Source: Caldifarciminota bacterium
GTDB lineage: Bacteria; Hydrothermota; Hydrothermia; WGAB01
Reading direction: 5' to 3'
Assembly (NCBI GenBank): GCA_015490555.1
Contig: WFXO01000017.1
Location: 1 to 60,401, forward strand
DNA: 60,401 nucleotides
Shown here: one piece after another, positions 1-9,241 of the stretch
Numbering within the stretch: position 1 is the stretch's first letter
Layout: the number at the start of each line of letters is the position of its first letter
Notes under the pieces: model-generated
Databases searched by the model: none
What the model saw: the letters and a program-made list of their open reading frames with translations, nothing else
Told to the model about the DNA's origin: nothing
Position numbers and translations under genes: made by a program

Positions 1-483
1 TCCATCGGCAATGGCAACTGCATACTCCCAGGCGTTCTCTTCTGAGACCTGGACGTCTGCGTTTTGGGGAAGCCAAACCTGACCGGATCCCGTCTGATGG
101 TCTAAGTCGATGGTCATAACCACAATCGGCTGCCAGAGTTCGGTAAATCCACCGAGACGCACGAGAAAGTTAAGGGTGTTGTTGCTGAGATCCGGGGTCA
201 CACGCCATTCCAAGAGGTCTGCCTCGTCGCCGGTATACAGGGAGGTGTCGGGATACGTATAGCCACCAGGATTATCGGACGCGAAGGGAGCATCTCCTCC
301 ATCCCCGAGATCGTCATTGGCTGCGTCCGTCCAGATCCCTTCACCGAGGGAAACCCCGTAGGAGTCCACGGGTGGGGGAGTTCCGATCCAATCGGAATCA
401 TCACCGTCCACGGTGATCGGATGAGAAGACAGGGAAACCCAGGAACCAATGACAAGAATGGGGATCAAAAGAAACCTTCTCAT
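1..483 (-). CDS. Secreted protein with glucodextranase-C-like/DOMON-like beta domain (partial, runs off left edge)
   Basis: The reading frame is open from an ATG at 483 to base 1 (161 codons, C-terminus missing). An AAGGAGG ribosome site lies 5 nt upstream of the ATG. Residues 1-20 form a signal peptide (basic MRR, then a hydrophobic stretch ending near SLSS). The mature part is acidic and Gly/Asp rich, with DGDDSDWIG near the start and a GYTYPD segment followed by DLLEWRV and LNFLVRLGG. This order resembles the C-terminal carbohydrate-associated module of glucodextranases and amylopullulanases, but the match is from memory and moderate. The product is probably exported and surface exposed. 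Its real function may lie in the missing C-terminal part. Confidence 0.7.
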   Translation of the reverse strand, partial: MRRFLLIPILVIGSWVSLSSHPITVDGDDSDWIGTPPPVDSYGVSLGEGIWTDAANDDLGDGGDAPFASDNPGGYTYPDTSLYTGDEADLLEWRVTPDLSNNTLNFLVRLGGFTELWQPIVVMTIDLDHQTGSGQVWLPQNADVQVSEENAWEYAVAIADG

Positions 484-509
484 AACATCCTCCTTCTATG
501 TTCACAGTA

Positions 510-538
510 AGTATCTGGGGCCCTTTGAGAAAAGTCAA
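510..538 (-). promoter_or_regulatory. Sigma70-type promoter for the leftward secreted-protein gene
   Basis: On the minus strand a -35 TTGACT (533-538) and a -10 GATACT (510-515) are separated by 17 bp. The implied start is about 20 nt upstream of the ATG at 483. The -35 box lies only 10 bp from the -35 box of the rightward promoter, so the two promoters are back to back. Confidence 0.6.
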
Positions 539-548
539 GACAATCGCC

Positions 549-577
549 TTGCATTTTTTAAATTGCAAAAGTATAAT
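549..577 (+). promoter_or_regulatory. Sigma70-type promoter for the small basic protein gene, with embedded palindrome
   Basis: A -35 TTGCAT (549-554) and a perfect -10 TATAAT (572-577) are spaced by 17 bp, followed by an AAGGAGG site at 597-602 and an ATG at 609. The interval 549-568 is an inverted repeat (TTGCA, 10-nt centre, TGCAA) that covers the -35 and spacer, a plausible operator. Confidence 0.7.
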
Positions 578-608
578 AAGGGTGGGAAAGAGATCAAGGA
601 GGTACGGA

Positions 609-896
609 ATGGTCAGAAGGGGTCGTAAAAAAGAAATTCCAAAGATCACAAAGGATCAGCTTTTGATTGGTATTGTTGCCTATCTCGCAGATCAGGATGA
701 AAAATTCGTAGACAAATTGATCCGTTGGGTCAAAGTAGAAGAAGAATTGCAGGAGAGGCGGGAAAAGTACGAAGCCTTGCGTCGACTCAAGAACCCGACC
801 CGGGGACAAAAGGTTGCCATGGCAAAACTGGCGAAACAGATTAATGCGTTAGAGAACCTCCTTCGACTCGTTCGAGGCGCCATCGAAGAATCCTAA
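609..896 (+). CDS. Small basic hypothetical protein with helical/coiled-coil C-terminal half
   Basis: 95 residues from the ATG at 609, chosen over an upstream in-frame ATG at 498 because an AAGGAGG site sits 6 nt before it and the TATAAT promoter box lies at 572-577. The N-terminus is very basic (MVRRGRKKE). The middle (QLLIGIVAYLADQDE) may form a short helix, and residues 40-90 are rich in E, K, R and L with heptad-like spacing. I do not recognise a family. The basic head and helical body could bind nucleic acid or a protein partner. The gene has its own promoter and is followed by a hairpin at 970-1003, so it is probably monocistronic. Confidence 0.7.
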   Translation: MVRRGRKKEIPKITKDQLLIGIVAYLADQDEKFVDKLIRWVKVEEELQERREKYEALRRLKNPTRGQKVAMAKLAKQINALENLLRLVRGAIEES

Positions 897-969
897 GAGG
901 ATCCCCGTCGAATCGGATCGAGGAAGAATATACCCTCAAAGGAATCTACTACTTGCCTTAGTAAAATAT

Positions 970-1003
970 TGCCCCAGGGAGCGGGGACAGACTCCCTGGG
1001 GCA
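970..1003. terminator. Perfect 12-bp inverted repeat, terminator-like
   Basis: TGCCCCAGGGAG (970-981) and CTCCCTGGGGCA (992-1003) form a GC-rich stem with a 10-nt loop. There is no T tract on the plus side. Read leftwards the stem is followed by ATATTTTACT. It lies 73 bp after the small gene ending at 896, so it may terminate that gene imperfectly or block antisense transcription. The rest of 897-1168 contains no convincing gene. Confidence 0.5.
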
Positions 1004-1109
1004 GGAGGGGGTGGTTGGATGGGATGGACCATGTTATAAAGGTTCAGGTGCGCCTTTGTCAACCATGTGCATCTTCCTCTTTCAAGGGTCAGCAAGGCAC
1101 GGAGGATAT

Positions 1110-1138
1110 TTGACAACTTCAACGATTCCGATTACCTT
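1110..1138 (+). promoter_or_regulatory. Possible promoter of the lipid gene pair
   Basis: A perfect -35 TTGACA (1110-1115) is followed after 17 bp by a poor -10 (TACCTT, 1133-1138), 30 nt before the ATG at 1169. Support comes mainly from the -35 and position. Confidence 0.35.
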
Positions 1139-1168
1139 TAAGGGGTACCTCACTCATAGGATCCGCAG

Positions 1169-2389
1169 ATGAAGCCTACGGTTCAGTATGATCTCGTGGT
1201 TGTAGGAGCCGGTCCTGGGGGCTCATCCGCTGCACGGGAAGCCGCTCGTCAGGGCCTCCGCGTGCTTCTCCTGGAGCGACAAAGAGAAGTCCCCCATGTT
1301 GTCCAATGCGCAGAGGGAATCTCTCACGCTTCCCTGGTGGAAGGCTTCTCGGCTTCGGTCCCAGGAATCGCGACGGTGATCCATCGGGCTCGGTTTCATT
1401 TTCCCTCCGGGACCACCTTCGAAGTGGCATATCCCAAGGTCGGATACATTTTGGATCGCAAGATTTTCGATCGTTATCTGGCAGTTCAGGCAGTGCTCCA
1501 GGGTGCTGAATTGCGTCGGGGCGCCATCTTCCAAAAGGCATTCCACGAAAACGGGACCATCCGTGTGCTGTTCACAGAAGGACATCATCTCCGGGAAGTG
1601 AGCACTCGACTCGTGATTGGAGCAGACGGTCCTGCTTCTACTGTCGGGAAAAGTCTGGGACTTCCCCTTGATGTCGAGGACAAGGAAATTCATAAAGCCC
1701 ATCAGTATTTTGTGGCCCATCCCCATATCGAGGAAGACTGTGTGGAGTTTTTTATTGGTGAAACCTGGGCTCCTGGCGGGTACGGGTGGATCTTCCCAAA
1801 AGGACCCGGTTATGGGAACGTCGGCGTTGGCCTGATTGCGTCAGACCCTCGGGACCCGAAGTCCTTTACCGAACGCCTCTTAGACCAATATCTTCCGGGG
1901 GCGCAAATCCTGGGTGAAACCGCAAGCATCATCCCCACGGGGGGACTCCACCTTCCACTCGTTGGAGACCAGATCATGGTTGTAGGAGACGCCGCTCGCC
2001 TTGCCGATCCACTCACTGCCGGCGGGATTCCCGCAGCCCTCATCTCTGGAAGCCTGGCGGGCCGTGTTGCAGCAAAGGCGCTCCGTGAGCCGACCATCCA
2101 GCCCCAAATCCTCGAAGAGTACCCACGGACCTTCTGGAAAGATAGGCGATCCGACTATATATTTATGTCTCACCTCCGAGACTTCTTTCTGTCATTGACC
2201 GATGAGGACTTAGACGAGTTGGGATTCCACTTGAAGAAGGTACTGGATGGAGTCACCTTAGACACATTGGATACAGTTGCCGTGGGCCGGCAGATCCTCA
2301 CGAGAAATCCTAAGTTGCTTACTTTCTTAATCAAAAAGGGATATAGGGACCTTGCAAAGTATTTACGAGAAACTCTTCTCAGGGCCTAA
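1169..2389 (+). CDS. Geranylgeranyl reductase family FAD-dependent oxidoreductase
   Basis: 406 residues. The N-terminus carries a Rossmann FAD fold (VVVGAGPGGSSAA, residues 10-22), then LLLERQ and, near the middle, VIGADGPAS. The second FAD motif VVGDAARLADPLTAGGI is typical of geranylgeranyl reductases (GGR/ChlP/DGGGP reductase group), which saturate isoprenoid chains using reduced FAD. The next gene, overlapping by 38 bp, encodes a geranylgeranylglyceryl-phosphate synthase family protein. The pair therefore suggests synthesis and saturation of isoprenoid ether lipids, but reduction of menaquinone or another prenyl chain is an alternative. Length is normal for the family. The family call is secure; the substrate is inferred from context. 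Confidence 0.85.
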   Translation: MKPTVQYDLVVVGAGPGGSSAAREAARQGLRVLLLERQREVPHVVQCAEGISHASLVEGFSASVPGIATVIHRARFHFPSGTTFEVAYPKVGYILDRKIFDRYLAVQAVLQGAELRRGAIFQKAFHENGTIRVLFTEGHHLREVSTRLVIGADGPASTVGKSLGLPLDVEDKEIHKAHQYFVAHPHIEEDCVEFFIGETWAPGGYGWIFPKGPGYGNVGVGLIASDPRDPKSFTERLLDQYLPGAQILGETASIIPTGGLHLPLVGDQIMVVGDAARLADPLTAGGIPAALISGSLAGRVAAKALREPTIQPQILEEYPRTFWKDRRSDYIFMSHLRDFFLSLTDEDLDELGFHLKKVLDGVTLDTLDTVAVGRQILTRNPKLLTFLIKKGYRDLAKYLRETLLRA

Positions 2390-3065
2390 GGGCCTGTTGG
2401 TCCTCGTTGATCCCGACCGTCTTCCTGTGGAAGACGTCCCTATGTTTGCACAAAAAGTCCAGCAAAATGGCCGTGTAAAAGGCTTGTTGGTGGGAACCAG
2501 CATTTTGATGAGCCCCAGACTTGACGACCTGGTTCGAAGCCTCAAAAATTGTAGTTCGTTACCCGTCGTGCTATTCCCGGGGAGTGCGATTCAACTGACT
2601 CCGTTTGCTGATGCATTGCTTTATTTGATCATGGTCAGCGGAAGAAACCCCGAACTTTTAATTGGTGAACATGTGAAAGCAGCACCGCTCATTCGGCATT
2701 ACAATATAGAAGCCATTTCAACAGCATACATTTTAATTGAATCAGGTACGTATACATCCGTGGAGTTCATGTCTCAGACACGTCCTCTTCCTCGGGAAAA
2801 GCCAGAAATTGCGTTGGCTCACGCATTGGCAGCCGCATATTTGGGCGTGAAAGCCATTTACTTGGAAGGTGGCTCCGGAGCCAAAATGCCGGTCCCCAAT
2901 GAAACCATCCGGCTCATCAAACAAGAAGTCCCGCTTCCCTTGATTGTGGGAGGTGGGTACCGGCAAAAGGAGGATATCCTTTCAGCCTTTGAATCGGGTG
3001 CGGACTTGGTGGTCGTCGGTACGGCAATTGAAGAACACTGGGACACCATTACCACGATTTTATAG
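2352..3065 (+). CDS. Geranylgeranylglyceryl-phosphate synthase family protein (GGGPS/PcrB type)
   Basis: 237 residues from a TTG codon at 2352, inside the end of the upstream reductase gene; the conserved start of the TIM barrel follows closely, so a later start is unlikely. Family signatures are LVDPDR (residues 17-22), the phosphate/substrate segment YLEGGSGAKMPVP (about 173-185), VGGGYR (about 200) and VVVGTAIEE (about 221). These enzymes join sn-glycerol-1-phosphate to a polyprenyl diphosphate, the first committed step of archaeal-type ether lipids; Firmicutes PcrB uses heptaprenyl diphosphate. No glycerol-1-phosphate dehydrogenase is visible in the window, so chain length and pathway completeness are unknown. 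Confidence 0.88.
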   Translation: MQSIYEKLFSGPKGLLVLVDPDRLPVEDVPMFAQKVQQNGRVKGLLVGTSILMSPRLDDLVRSLKNCSSLPVVLFPGSAIQLTPFADALLYLIMVSGRNPELLIGEHVKAAPLIRHYNIEAISTAYILIESGTYTSVEFMSQTRPLPREKPEIALAHALAAAYLGVKAIYLEGGSGAKMPVPNETIRLIKQEVPLPLIVGGGYRQKEDILSAFESGADLVVVGTAIEEHWDTITTIL

Positions 3066-3151
3066 ATATTTGATTGTGAAGCCATTTCGATCGCAAAACG
3101 CGGGAACACCAATGCTTGATGTACACCTTTGAGGGTGCACAGGAACTTTCA

Positions 3152-3173
3152 ATCCCAATGGGATACGTATAAA
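3152..3173 (+). promoter_or_regulatory. Possible leaderless promoter with palindrome before the HD-domain gene
   Basis: A -10 like TATAAA (3168-3173) ends 5 nt before the ATG at 3179, so transcription would begin at or next to the start codon; no ribosome site is seen. A perfect 13-nt palindrome (ATCCCA-A-TGGGAT, 3152-3164) sits just upstream of the -10. The -35 is weak (CTTTCA near 3146). Confidence 0.35.
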
Positions 3174-3178
3174 CCTAA

Positions 3179-3919
3179 ATGAAGGATTTCAAGACATCAC
3201 ACATGAGACATTCCAAACCGATCCAAGATCCCAAACCCCAGACCCCTGGACTTACGGCCTTGCGGGCCCAGGATCTGGCTAAACATCCCAAGATTCTAAA
3301 ACTGATTGAATCCGCGGATGCACAACTGGCCTCCTTGGGGTACACTGAACACGGTCTTCGGCATACTTCTTGGGTTTCCAAGCGAGCGGGGGCAATCCTC
3401 CGAGCCCTTGGGTATCCCCAGAGGATGGTCGAGTTGGCAGAGATCGCTGGGTTGCTCCATGACATCGGAAACCTCATCAACCGAGAGGCCCATGCGCAGA
3501 CTGGGGCTATTTTGGCCTTCCAGGTCCTCACCGAATTAGGGCTCCCCTTTGAAGAAGCGGTGGAAATTATGCGCGCGATCGGGAATCATCACGAGGAGGA
3601 TGGACTCCCGGCTACGCCCATCTCCGCAGCCTTGATTTTAGCCGATAAGGCAGACGTCCACCGCTCCAGGGTCCGGCCCATTGGGGATATCCGGGGGGAT
3701 ATCCACGATCGGGTCAATTACGCCGCGATTTCTTCCAAGGTGGTGGTCAAAACGCACCCGGAACGGGTCATTATTTATGACCTGACCATTGACACAGAAA
3801 TTGCCTCTGTCATGGAATACTTTCAGATCTTCTTGTCGAGAATGTTGATCGCGGCGAAGGCCGCGAAGGTTCTCGACGCAAAGTTTGAGTTGTACATCAA
3901 CCAAACGAAAATGACATGA
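3179..3919 (+). CDS. HD-domain phosphohydrolase
   Basis: 246 residues. HD superfamily metal ligands are seen in order: EHGLRH (residues 56-61), LLHDIG (about 97-102), a later NHHEED and [10 protein letters not shown]. The HD part spans roughly residues 50-175. The C-terminal 60 residues ([13 protein letters not shown] onward) look like a small alpha/beta add-on with no family I recognise. HD proteins hydrolyse nucleotides, (p)ppGpp or cyclic dinucleotides; the substrate cannot be told from sequence. rho starts 22 nt downstream and may be co-transcribed. A short proline-rich N-terminus ([11 protein letters not shown]) precedes the domain. There is no Shine-Dalgarno, so either a leaderless start at 3179 or the ATG at 3203 is possible. 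Confidence 0.75.
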   Translation: MKDFKTSHMRHSKPIQDPKPQTPGLTALRAQDLAKHPKILKLIESADAQLASLGYTEHGLRHTSWVSKRAGAILRALGYPQRMVELAEIAGLLHDIGNLINREAHAQTGAILAFQVLTELGLPFEEAVEIMRAIGNHHEEDGLPATPISAALILADKADVHRSRVRPIGDIRGDIHDRVNYAAISSKVVVKTHPERVIIYDLTIDTEIASVMEYFQIFLSRMLIAAKAAKVLDAKFELYINQTKMT

Positions 3920-3941
3920 TTCAAAATGGAGGGTGATCGCC

Positions 3942-5228
3942 ATGGACATCAAAGAGTTAACCCCTGAGGGGTTAAAAAAGAAAAAAGTCGTAGAACTCTA
4001 CGAGATTGCTCGCGAACTCGAGATCCCCAATTACTCCTCTTACAAAAAGGCCGAACTGATTGAGAAGATCCTCGAAGCAAAGAAGCGGAAAGACGGAAGT
4101 ATGATCCGAGAGGGGGTCCTCCAGATCTTGCCGGAAGGATTCGGCTTCTTGCGCTTCCCGGAACACAACTATGCCCCGTCGGCTGACGACATTTATGTGT
4201 CCCCGTCCCAAATCAAGAAACTGGGGCTAAAAACCGGGGATACGGTTCGCGGCATCATCCGGCCTCCCAGAGAAGGTGAGCGCTTCGCCGCCATGATCAA
4301 AATCGAAGCCGTGAACGGACTTCCCCCCGAGGAACTCCGTCAACGGGTACCTTTCGAGAAACTGGTTCCCTTCTATCCCACAGAAAAAATCCGCCTGGAA
4401 ACGGAGGAAGACGAAGATCTTTCCATGCGCATCGTCGACCTCTTTGTCCCCATCGGGAAAGGACAACGTGGGTTGATTGTCTCGCCTCCACGAGCCGGGA
4501 AAACCGTGTTGCTTCAACAAATCGCGAACGCGATCGTCAAAAACCATCCAGAAATCGAACTCATCATCCTCCTGATCGACGAGCGTCCGGAAGAGGTGAC
4601 GGACTTCAAACGAAAAGTCCCTGCAGAGGTGGTCTCTTCGACCTTCGACCTTCCGGCGGAGCGTCATGCACAGGTCGCGGAAATCGTCCTGGAAAAAGCC
4701 AAACGGTTGGTCGAAGTTGGCAAAGATGTCGCCATCCTTTTGGACTCCTTGACCCGTTTGGCCCGGGCCTATAACGTCTTGACGCCCCACTCCGGCCGCA
4801 CCCTCACCGGTGGGATTGACTCAACCGCCCTGATCAAACCCAAGAAATTCTTTGGGTCCGCAAGAAACATCGAAGGGGGCGGGAGTTTAACCATCATTGC
4901 GACCGCACTCATCGAGACTGGATCCCGCATGGATGAAGTCATTTTTGAAGAATTCAAAGGGACCGGGAACATGGAGCTGGTCCTCGATCGAAAACTCGCA
5001 GACCGCCGTATTTTCCCGGCCATTGATCTCCAAAAGTCAGGAACGCGAAGAGAAGAGCTCTTGTTGACTCCCGAACAGTTGAACCGCATCTGGATCCTCC
5101 GGAAGGTTCTGTCGGATATGGGAACCATCGAGGCGATGGAATTTCTCCTGGACAAAATGAGACTCACCCGTACCAATGAGGAATTCTTGAAGTCCTTGCC
5201 TCGTTTCGCAGGGGTTCTGCAGGAGTGA
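3942..5228 (+). CDS. rho: Transcription termination factor Rho
   Basis: 428 residues from ATG 3942, preferred over the in-frame GTG at 3933 because GGAGGG (3928-3933) lies 8 nt upstream. Order of parts: Rho_N helical domain ([19 protein letters not shown]), CSD-like RNA-binding domain with GFGFLR and [15 protein letters not shown], Walker A PPRAGKT near residue 184, Walker [15 protein letters not shown], and the secondary RNA-binding region [21 protein letters not shown]. All key hexameric helicase motifs are intact and the length is standard. The next gene begins at a GTG overlapping the rho stop by 4 nt, so the M23 peptidase is probably translationally coupled. Confidence 0.97.
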   Translation: MDIKELTPEGLKKKKVVELYEIARELEIPNYSSYKKAELIEKILEAKKRKDGSMIREGVLQILPEGFGFLRFPEHNYAPSADDIYVSPSQIKKLGLKTGDTVRGIIRPPREGERFAAMIKIEAVNGLPPEELRQRVPFEKLVPFYPTEKIRLETEEDEDLSMRIVDLFVPIGKGQRGLIVSPPRAGKTVLLQQIANAIVKNHPEIELIILLIDERPEEVTDFKRKVPAEVVSSTFDLPAERHAQVAEIVLEKAKRLVEVGKDVAILLDSLTRLARAYNVLTPHSGRTLTGGIDSTALIKPKKFFGSARNIEGGGSLTIIATALIETGSRMDEVIFEEFKGTGNMELVLDRKLADRRIFPAIDLQKSGTRREELLLTPEQLNRIWILRKVLSDMGTIEAMEFLLDKMRLTRTNEEFLKSLPRFAGVLQE

Positions 5229-6979
5229 TCTTTCCCTGGCTCTGGGTCGGGCTCCTCGGCTGGGGGCCGATCTTCTCTGGGTCCACCTATATTACCAACA
5301 CCTTTGGAACCTATCGGCCTCACCGTTTCCATACCGGTTTGGACCTCTCGACCCATGGGAAACTGGGGATCCCTTTAAAGGCCTTAGATGATGGCACCGC
5401 CTGGCGGATCGTCACCTCTTATACTGGCTATGGCCGGGCATTTTATCTGCAAACAAAAACGGGGAACATCATTGTGTATGCACACCTCTCCAGGTTTCGC
5501 CCGGATGTTCATCAATGGGTCTTCGAACAACAATTGGTTCAACGTTCCTACTTCCTTGACCGATTCCCAGGGGATACCTTTCCAGTTCACCGTGGGGAAG
5601 TCATCGGCTACTCAGGGCAAAGTGGCTGGGGGCCACCGCATTTACATCTGGAGGTCCGAACACCGGACAATCGCCCCCTCAACCCTTTGATGTTTTTGGA
5701 TTTGCCCGACCATTATCCACCGAAAATCCACGCAATCCGCGTGGTACCTCTGACCACAGAGAGTCGGATCGAAGGGCAGCCATGGCCGCTCGTCCAACGT
5801 ACGACCCATCCTTCCTCTCCGGGCCGGTTCCATCCGGTACGGGTATGGGGACCTTTTGGACTGGAGATCCAGACCACCGATCAGACAGACGGCTCACCTT
5901 ATGAGGTCTTACCCTATGCCCTATGGGTCGGGATGGCCTCAGAAACCTTGACCGTGATTCGGTTCGATACCCTTTCATTCGCGGAGGGACCTTACAGTGA
6001 ATGGCTTTTTCGGTACACCGGGGATGGGTATTCCCAAGCGTGGATTCGGCTTTATGTCCCTTTTTCGGATCCACCGGCGCCCTATAAACGGTGGATCCAG
6101 CAATTTTACGTGGACACACCTGAGACCCTATGGATGGTGGTGCAGGATTTTGCAGGACACCGGGTGAAGGCAGAACTTCCGCTGATTCCCGAAGCGTTCT
6201 TCCTTTCTCACTTCTCTACGCCTCCCCGGTGGCATTGGGTGGGGGAGGGGTGGAAGGTCTGGGTCGGACCAACCGGGGTTTGGCTGTGGAGCGAAGACCC
6301 AACCACTCCCCTCTTCTTCAAAGGCGAATGCGTGGAACCGGTCACCGCCACCGACTCTGGGGCTCTTTTCTTCCTGACCCGAGAAGGTGAATACTCTTGG
6401 TCCCATACACCTACAACCTGGACTCTCCTCCAACTTCCACCGGAAGGCCGTGAAGACGCCCTCTACGGGTGGAAGATAAAATTCCCCCAGGGAGTGGTTG
6501 TGGACACCAGCTGGGTCGTCGTGTTTGCTGAGAGGATTGAGGGAAAGGGAGAGTTGGCCGGGAAAAGCCAGGGCATCGCTCTTGTCGGCGGTGAGTTTCC
6601 TGTGATCCGCCCATTTCACCTGACACCTCCAGACACCATAGGAGAACTCTACAGAATTCAGGATTCTTTGGGACACTATGCTGTTCAGCCAAGGGCATGG
6701 GGGGTCTACGCCTCCCTCCAGGACACGGCGCCACCCCAGATCCGTATCTTGAGTCGGCAGACCCTCCGGGTTCGCGTTGAAGATCAGGGATCTGGGATCG
6801 ATCCCAACACACTGACTGTAGAGATTGACCAACACTGGTTTCCTGCGGAGTATGAGCCGGACTTGCGTTTGGTGTTTGCACCCTACCCGCTGGATCCGGG
6901 AGCCCATACGGTTCAGGTCCGGGTCCAGGACCGTGCAGGGAATCTGGCAACACGGACCTTCCAGATCCATGTCCGTTAA
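5225..6979 (+). CDS. Secreted M23 (LytM-type) peptidoglycan endopeptidase with large C-terminal beta region
   Basis: 584 residues from a GTG that overlaps the rho stop. Residues 1-19 are a signal peptide. The M23 zinc site is present: HTGLDLS (His and Asp, about residues 38-44), a YAHL strand, a [11 protein letters not shown] turn, and HLHLEV (about 139-144). The peptidase domain ends near residue 165. The other 420 residues are Trp/Pro rich beta sequence, and residues 505-580 resemble a Big/Ig-like fold ([27 protein letters not shown]). The enzyme should cleave peptide cross-links in periplasmic murein. The long C-terminal extension is unusual for M23 enzymes and may anchor it to the envelope. 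Confidence 0.85.
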   Translation: MIFPWLWVGLLGWGPIFSGSTYITNTFGTYRPHRFHTGLDLSTHGKLGIPLKALDDGTAWRIVTSYTGYGRAFYLQTKTGNIIVYAHLSRFRPDVHQWVFEQQLVQRSYFLDRFPGDTFPVHRGEVIGYSGQSGWGPPHLHLEVRTPDNRPLNPLMFLDLPDHYPPKIHAIRVVPLTTESRIEGQPWPLVQRTTHPSSPGRFHPVRVWGPFGLEIQTTDQTDGSPYEVLPYALWVGMASETLTVIRFDTLSFAEGPYSEWLFRYTGDGYSQAWIRLYVPFSDPPAPYKRWIQQFYVDTPETLWMVVQDFAGHRVKAELPLIPEAFFLSHFSTPPRWHWVGEGWKVWVGPTGVWLWSEDPTTPLFFKGECVEPVTATDSGALFFLTREGEYSWSHTPTTWTLLQLPPEGREDALYGWKIKFPQGVVVDTSWVVVFAERIEGKGELAGKSQGIALVGGEFPVIRPFHLTPPDTIGELYRIQDSLGHYAVQPRAWGVYASLQDTAPPQIRILSRQTLRVRVEDQGSGIDPNTLTVEIDQHWFPAEYEPDLRLVFAPYPLDPGAHTVQVRVQDRAGNLATRTFQIHVR

Positions 6980-7000
6980 CCCCTGTGTAAGGAGGCAACG

Positions 7001-7879
7001 ATGAAGGTAACACTCCATTCTCCCCATGGTCGGACCCTTCCTCTGGGGGAAACGACGCGGGTAATGGGGATTCTCAATGTCACCCCTGACTCCTTTTACG
7101 ACGGAGGGCGGTTCCATCATTTGGAGAGAGCCGTTGAACGTGCCCTCCAAATGGTCCAAGAAGGGGCAGCCATCGTGGATGTCGGGGGGGAGTCCACTCG
7201 ACCCGGTTCAGATCCCGTTCCTCTGGAGGAGGAACTGCGGCGGGTCATCCCCGTCATTGAAGAATTGCGAAAAGAGAATCCGGAAATCTGGATCTCGGTG
7301 GACACGTACAAACACGAAGTCGCGGAACAAGCCCTTCGGAAAGGAGCCGACATGGTGAATGACATCTCAGGCCTTACTTTTGACCCCGAGATGCAGGATG
7401 TCGTGCTGAGATTCCAATGTCCGGTAGTCATTATGCATATTTTGGGGACACCGAAAACCATGCAGGAGAACCCTTCCTATACCGATGTGGTGGAGGAGGT
7501 CATGCGTTTTCTGGACGCTCGCCGGAACGTGTTGATTCAGAAAGGGTTGCCTGCAAATCAAATCGTTATCGATCCTGGAATTGGCTTTGGAAAGCGCTTA
7601 GAAGACAATCTGGAGTTACTCAAAAACATTCAGCGTTTCCGTGCGATTCCCGCACCACTTCTTGTAGGCCATTCCCGCAAGAGCATGATTGGGTTAATCC
7701 TCGATGGCCTTCCCCCTCAGGAGCGATTGGAAGGGACTTTGGCGCTCACAGCGTACCTTTTTATGAAAGGCGTTGAGTTGGTCCGCGTCCACGATGTCAA
7801 AGAAAATGTGCGTGTGATCAAGACCCTGGAGGCGCTCCGTTTAAAACTCTATGACCAGCCCCATCGAGCCACACCGTAG
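7001..7879 (+). CDS. folP: Dihydropteroate synthase
   Basis: 292 residues with a TAAGGAGG ribosome site 5 nt upstream. Hallmark motifs occur in order: MGILNVTPDSFYDGG (residues 23-37), GGESTRPGSDPV, VNDISG, the pterin/pABA segment HILGTPKTMQENPSY, DPGIGFGK and GHSRKS. It condenses p-aminobenzoate with dihydropterin pyrophosphate in folate synthesis and is a TIM-barrel enzyme. No other folate gene is adjacent. Downstream, 7880-7924 is a short gap before the lysine pathway pair. Confidence 0.97.
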   Translation: MKVTLHSPHGRTLPLGETTRVMGILNVTPDSFYDGGRFHHLERAVERALQMVQEGAAIVDVGGESTRPGSDPVPLEEELRRVIPVIEELRKENPEIWISVDTYKHEVAEQALRKGADMVNDISGLTFDPEMQDVVLRFQCPVVIMHILGTPKTMQENPSYTDVVEEVMRFLDARRNVLIQKGLPANQIVIDPGIGFGKRLEDNLELLKNIQRFRAIPAPLLVGHSRKSMIGLILDGLPPQERLEGTLALTAYLFMKGVELVRVHDVKENVRVIKTLEALRLKLYDQPHRATP

Positions 7880-7924
7880 GGCACTGGCGTCAATCCACAA
7901 GATGCCGTATCTTCAAAAGGCTTG

Positions 7925-9241
7925 ATGGCAATTTTAGGAATTCGGCGAGAAACGAAGAGTCAGTGGGAGCGGCGGACCCCGCTCATCCCAGAGCATGTCC
8001 ACGAATTGATAAAACAGGAAGGCATTGAAGTCGTCGTAGAGTCTTCAGAACGAAGGGTCTTCACGGACGAAGAGTATCGTAAAGTAGGCGCGAGGATCCA
8101 GGCCGATCTCAAAGACGTTCCCATCATCTTCGGTGTCAAGGAGATTCCTGTGGACCTCCTGGAGCCCGGAAAGGTCTATGTGTATTTCTCACATGTCATT
8201 AAAGGGCAACCTCAAAATATGGCGATGCTTCAACGCCTCTTGGATTTGAAATGCACCCTCATTGATTATGAAAAGGTTACAGATGCCAACGGCAAGCGTC
8301 TCATTGCGTTTGGGTACTTTGCGGGCGTGGCGGGCATGGGAGAGACCCTCTGGGCTCTGGGTCAACGGTGGAAGGCCTTGGGCTATGAAACGCCACTCGC
8401 TCGACTTCAACAGCCCTACCGCTACCCGGATCTCGCAGCCCTCAAAAAAGCCGTGGCCGAAGTTGGCCAAGAAATCCAAGAAAAAGGCCTCCCAGAACCA
8501 TTGACCCCGGTTATCGTCGGGTTCACCGGAAGTGGCAATGTGTTTCACGGTACCCAAGAAGTATTTTCCGTTTTACCCTTTGAAGACGTAGATCCAGGGG
8601 ATATCCGGGAAGTTTTGTCTTCTCCCCGCAACGATCGTTTCTACCGAGTGGTCTTCAAAAAAGAACATATGGTGGAACCCATCGATCCCACAAAGACTTT
8701 CTCCAGGGAGGAATACTATCAACACCCGGAAAGGTACCGGCCGATTTTCGAGCGGTATGTGGGGGATCTCACGGTCCTGGTGAATGGAATTTACTGGGAC
8801 GAGCGGTTTCCTCGTTACGTCACCAAAGCCTTTGCTCGCCGTCTCTTTGAAACACAAGAGAACCCCCGTTTGACGGTTGTCGGCGACATCACCTGCGATG
8901 TGGGTGGATCCATTGAATTTACCGTAAAGGCCACGATGCCAGATCAACCCGTTTACGTTTATGACCCGTTGACCGATGAAATCCGAGATGGGGTCGAGGG
9001 GCGAGGGATCGTGGTGATGGCCGTTGAGATTTTACCCTCTGAATTACCCAAGGAGTCCTCCATCTTTTTCAGCAACCAGTTACGGCCTTTTGTGCCCGCC
9101 ATTGTGCGGGCTGACTACCACAAGCCCTATGAGGCTTTGGCTTTACCCCCCGAGATTCACCGGGCCGTCATTGTCCATAACGGACAATTGACGCCGCCCT
9201 ACAAATACCTCTCTGCATTCTTAAAAAGGAGTTCATCGTGA
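7925..9241 (+). CDS. Lysine-ketoglutarate reductase-type protein (AASS N-terminal half)
   Basis: 438 residues from ATG 7925 (a TTG one codon earlier is possible; AAAAGG precedes). The N-terminus has the alanine dehydrogenase/LKR pattern GIRRETKSQWERRTPLIPEHV split over residues 4-24, then VKEIPVDLL, YVYFSHVIKGQ, and a nucleotide-binding segment VIVGFTGSGNVFHG near residue 200. The C-terminal half keeps the AASS-like CDVGGSIEF and KATMPDQPVYVYDP. It should form saccharopine from lysine and 2-oxoglutarate. The downstream gene, overlapping by 4 nt, encodes the saccharopine dehydrogenase half, so the two halves that are fused in plants and animals are separate here. Direction of the pathway in this organism is unknown. 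Confidence 0.8.
   Translation: MAILGIRRETKSQWERRTPLIPEHVHELIKQEGIEVVVESSERRVFTDEEYRKVGARIQADLKDVPIIFGVKEIPVDLLEPGKVYVYFSHVIKGQPQNMAMLQRLLDLKCTLIDYEKVTDANGKRLIAFGYFAGVAGMGETLWALGQRWKALGYETPLARLQQPYRYPDLAALKKAVAEVGQEIQEKGLPEPLTPVIVGFTGSGNVFHGTQEVFSVLPFEDVDPGDIREVLSSPRNDRFYRVVFKKEHMVEPIDPTKTFSREEYYQHPERYRPIFERYVGDLTVLVNGIYWDERFPRYVTKAFARRLFETQENPRLTVVGDITCDVGGSIEFTVKATMPDQPVYVYDPLTDEIRDGVEGRGIVVMAVEILPSELPKESSIFFSNQLRPFVPAIVRADYHKPYEALALPPEIHRAVIVHNGQLTPPYKYLSAFLKRSSS

Noticed and set aside
969-1172. 67-codon plus-strand frame between the small basic gene and the reductase
   Set aside because: It starts inside a terminator-like hairpin, has no ribosome site, and the sequence shows no protein-like pattern.
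6128-7159. 343-codon minus-strand frame opposite the M23 peptidase gene
   Set aside because: It mirrors a gene with a signal peptide and an intact zinc site, and the translated product has no recognisable domain.
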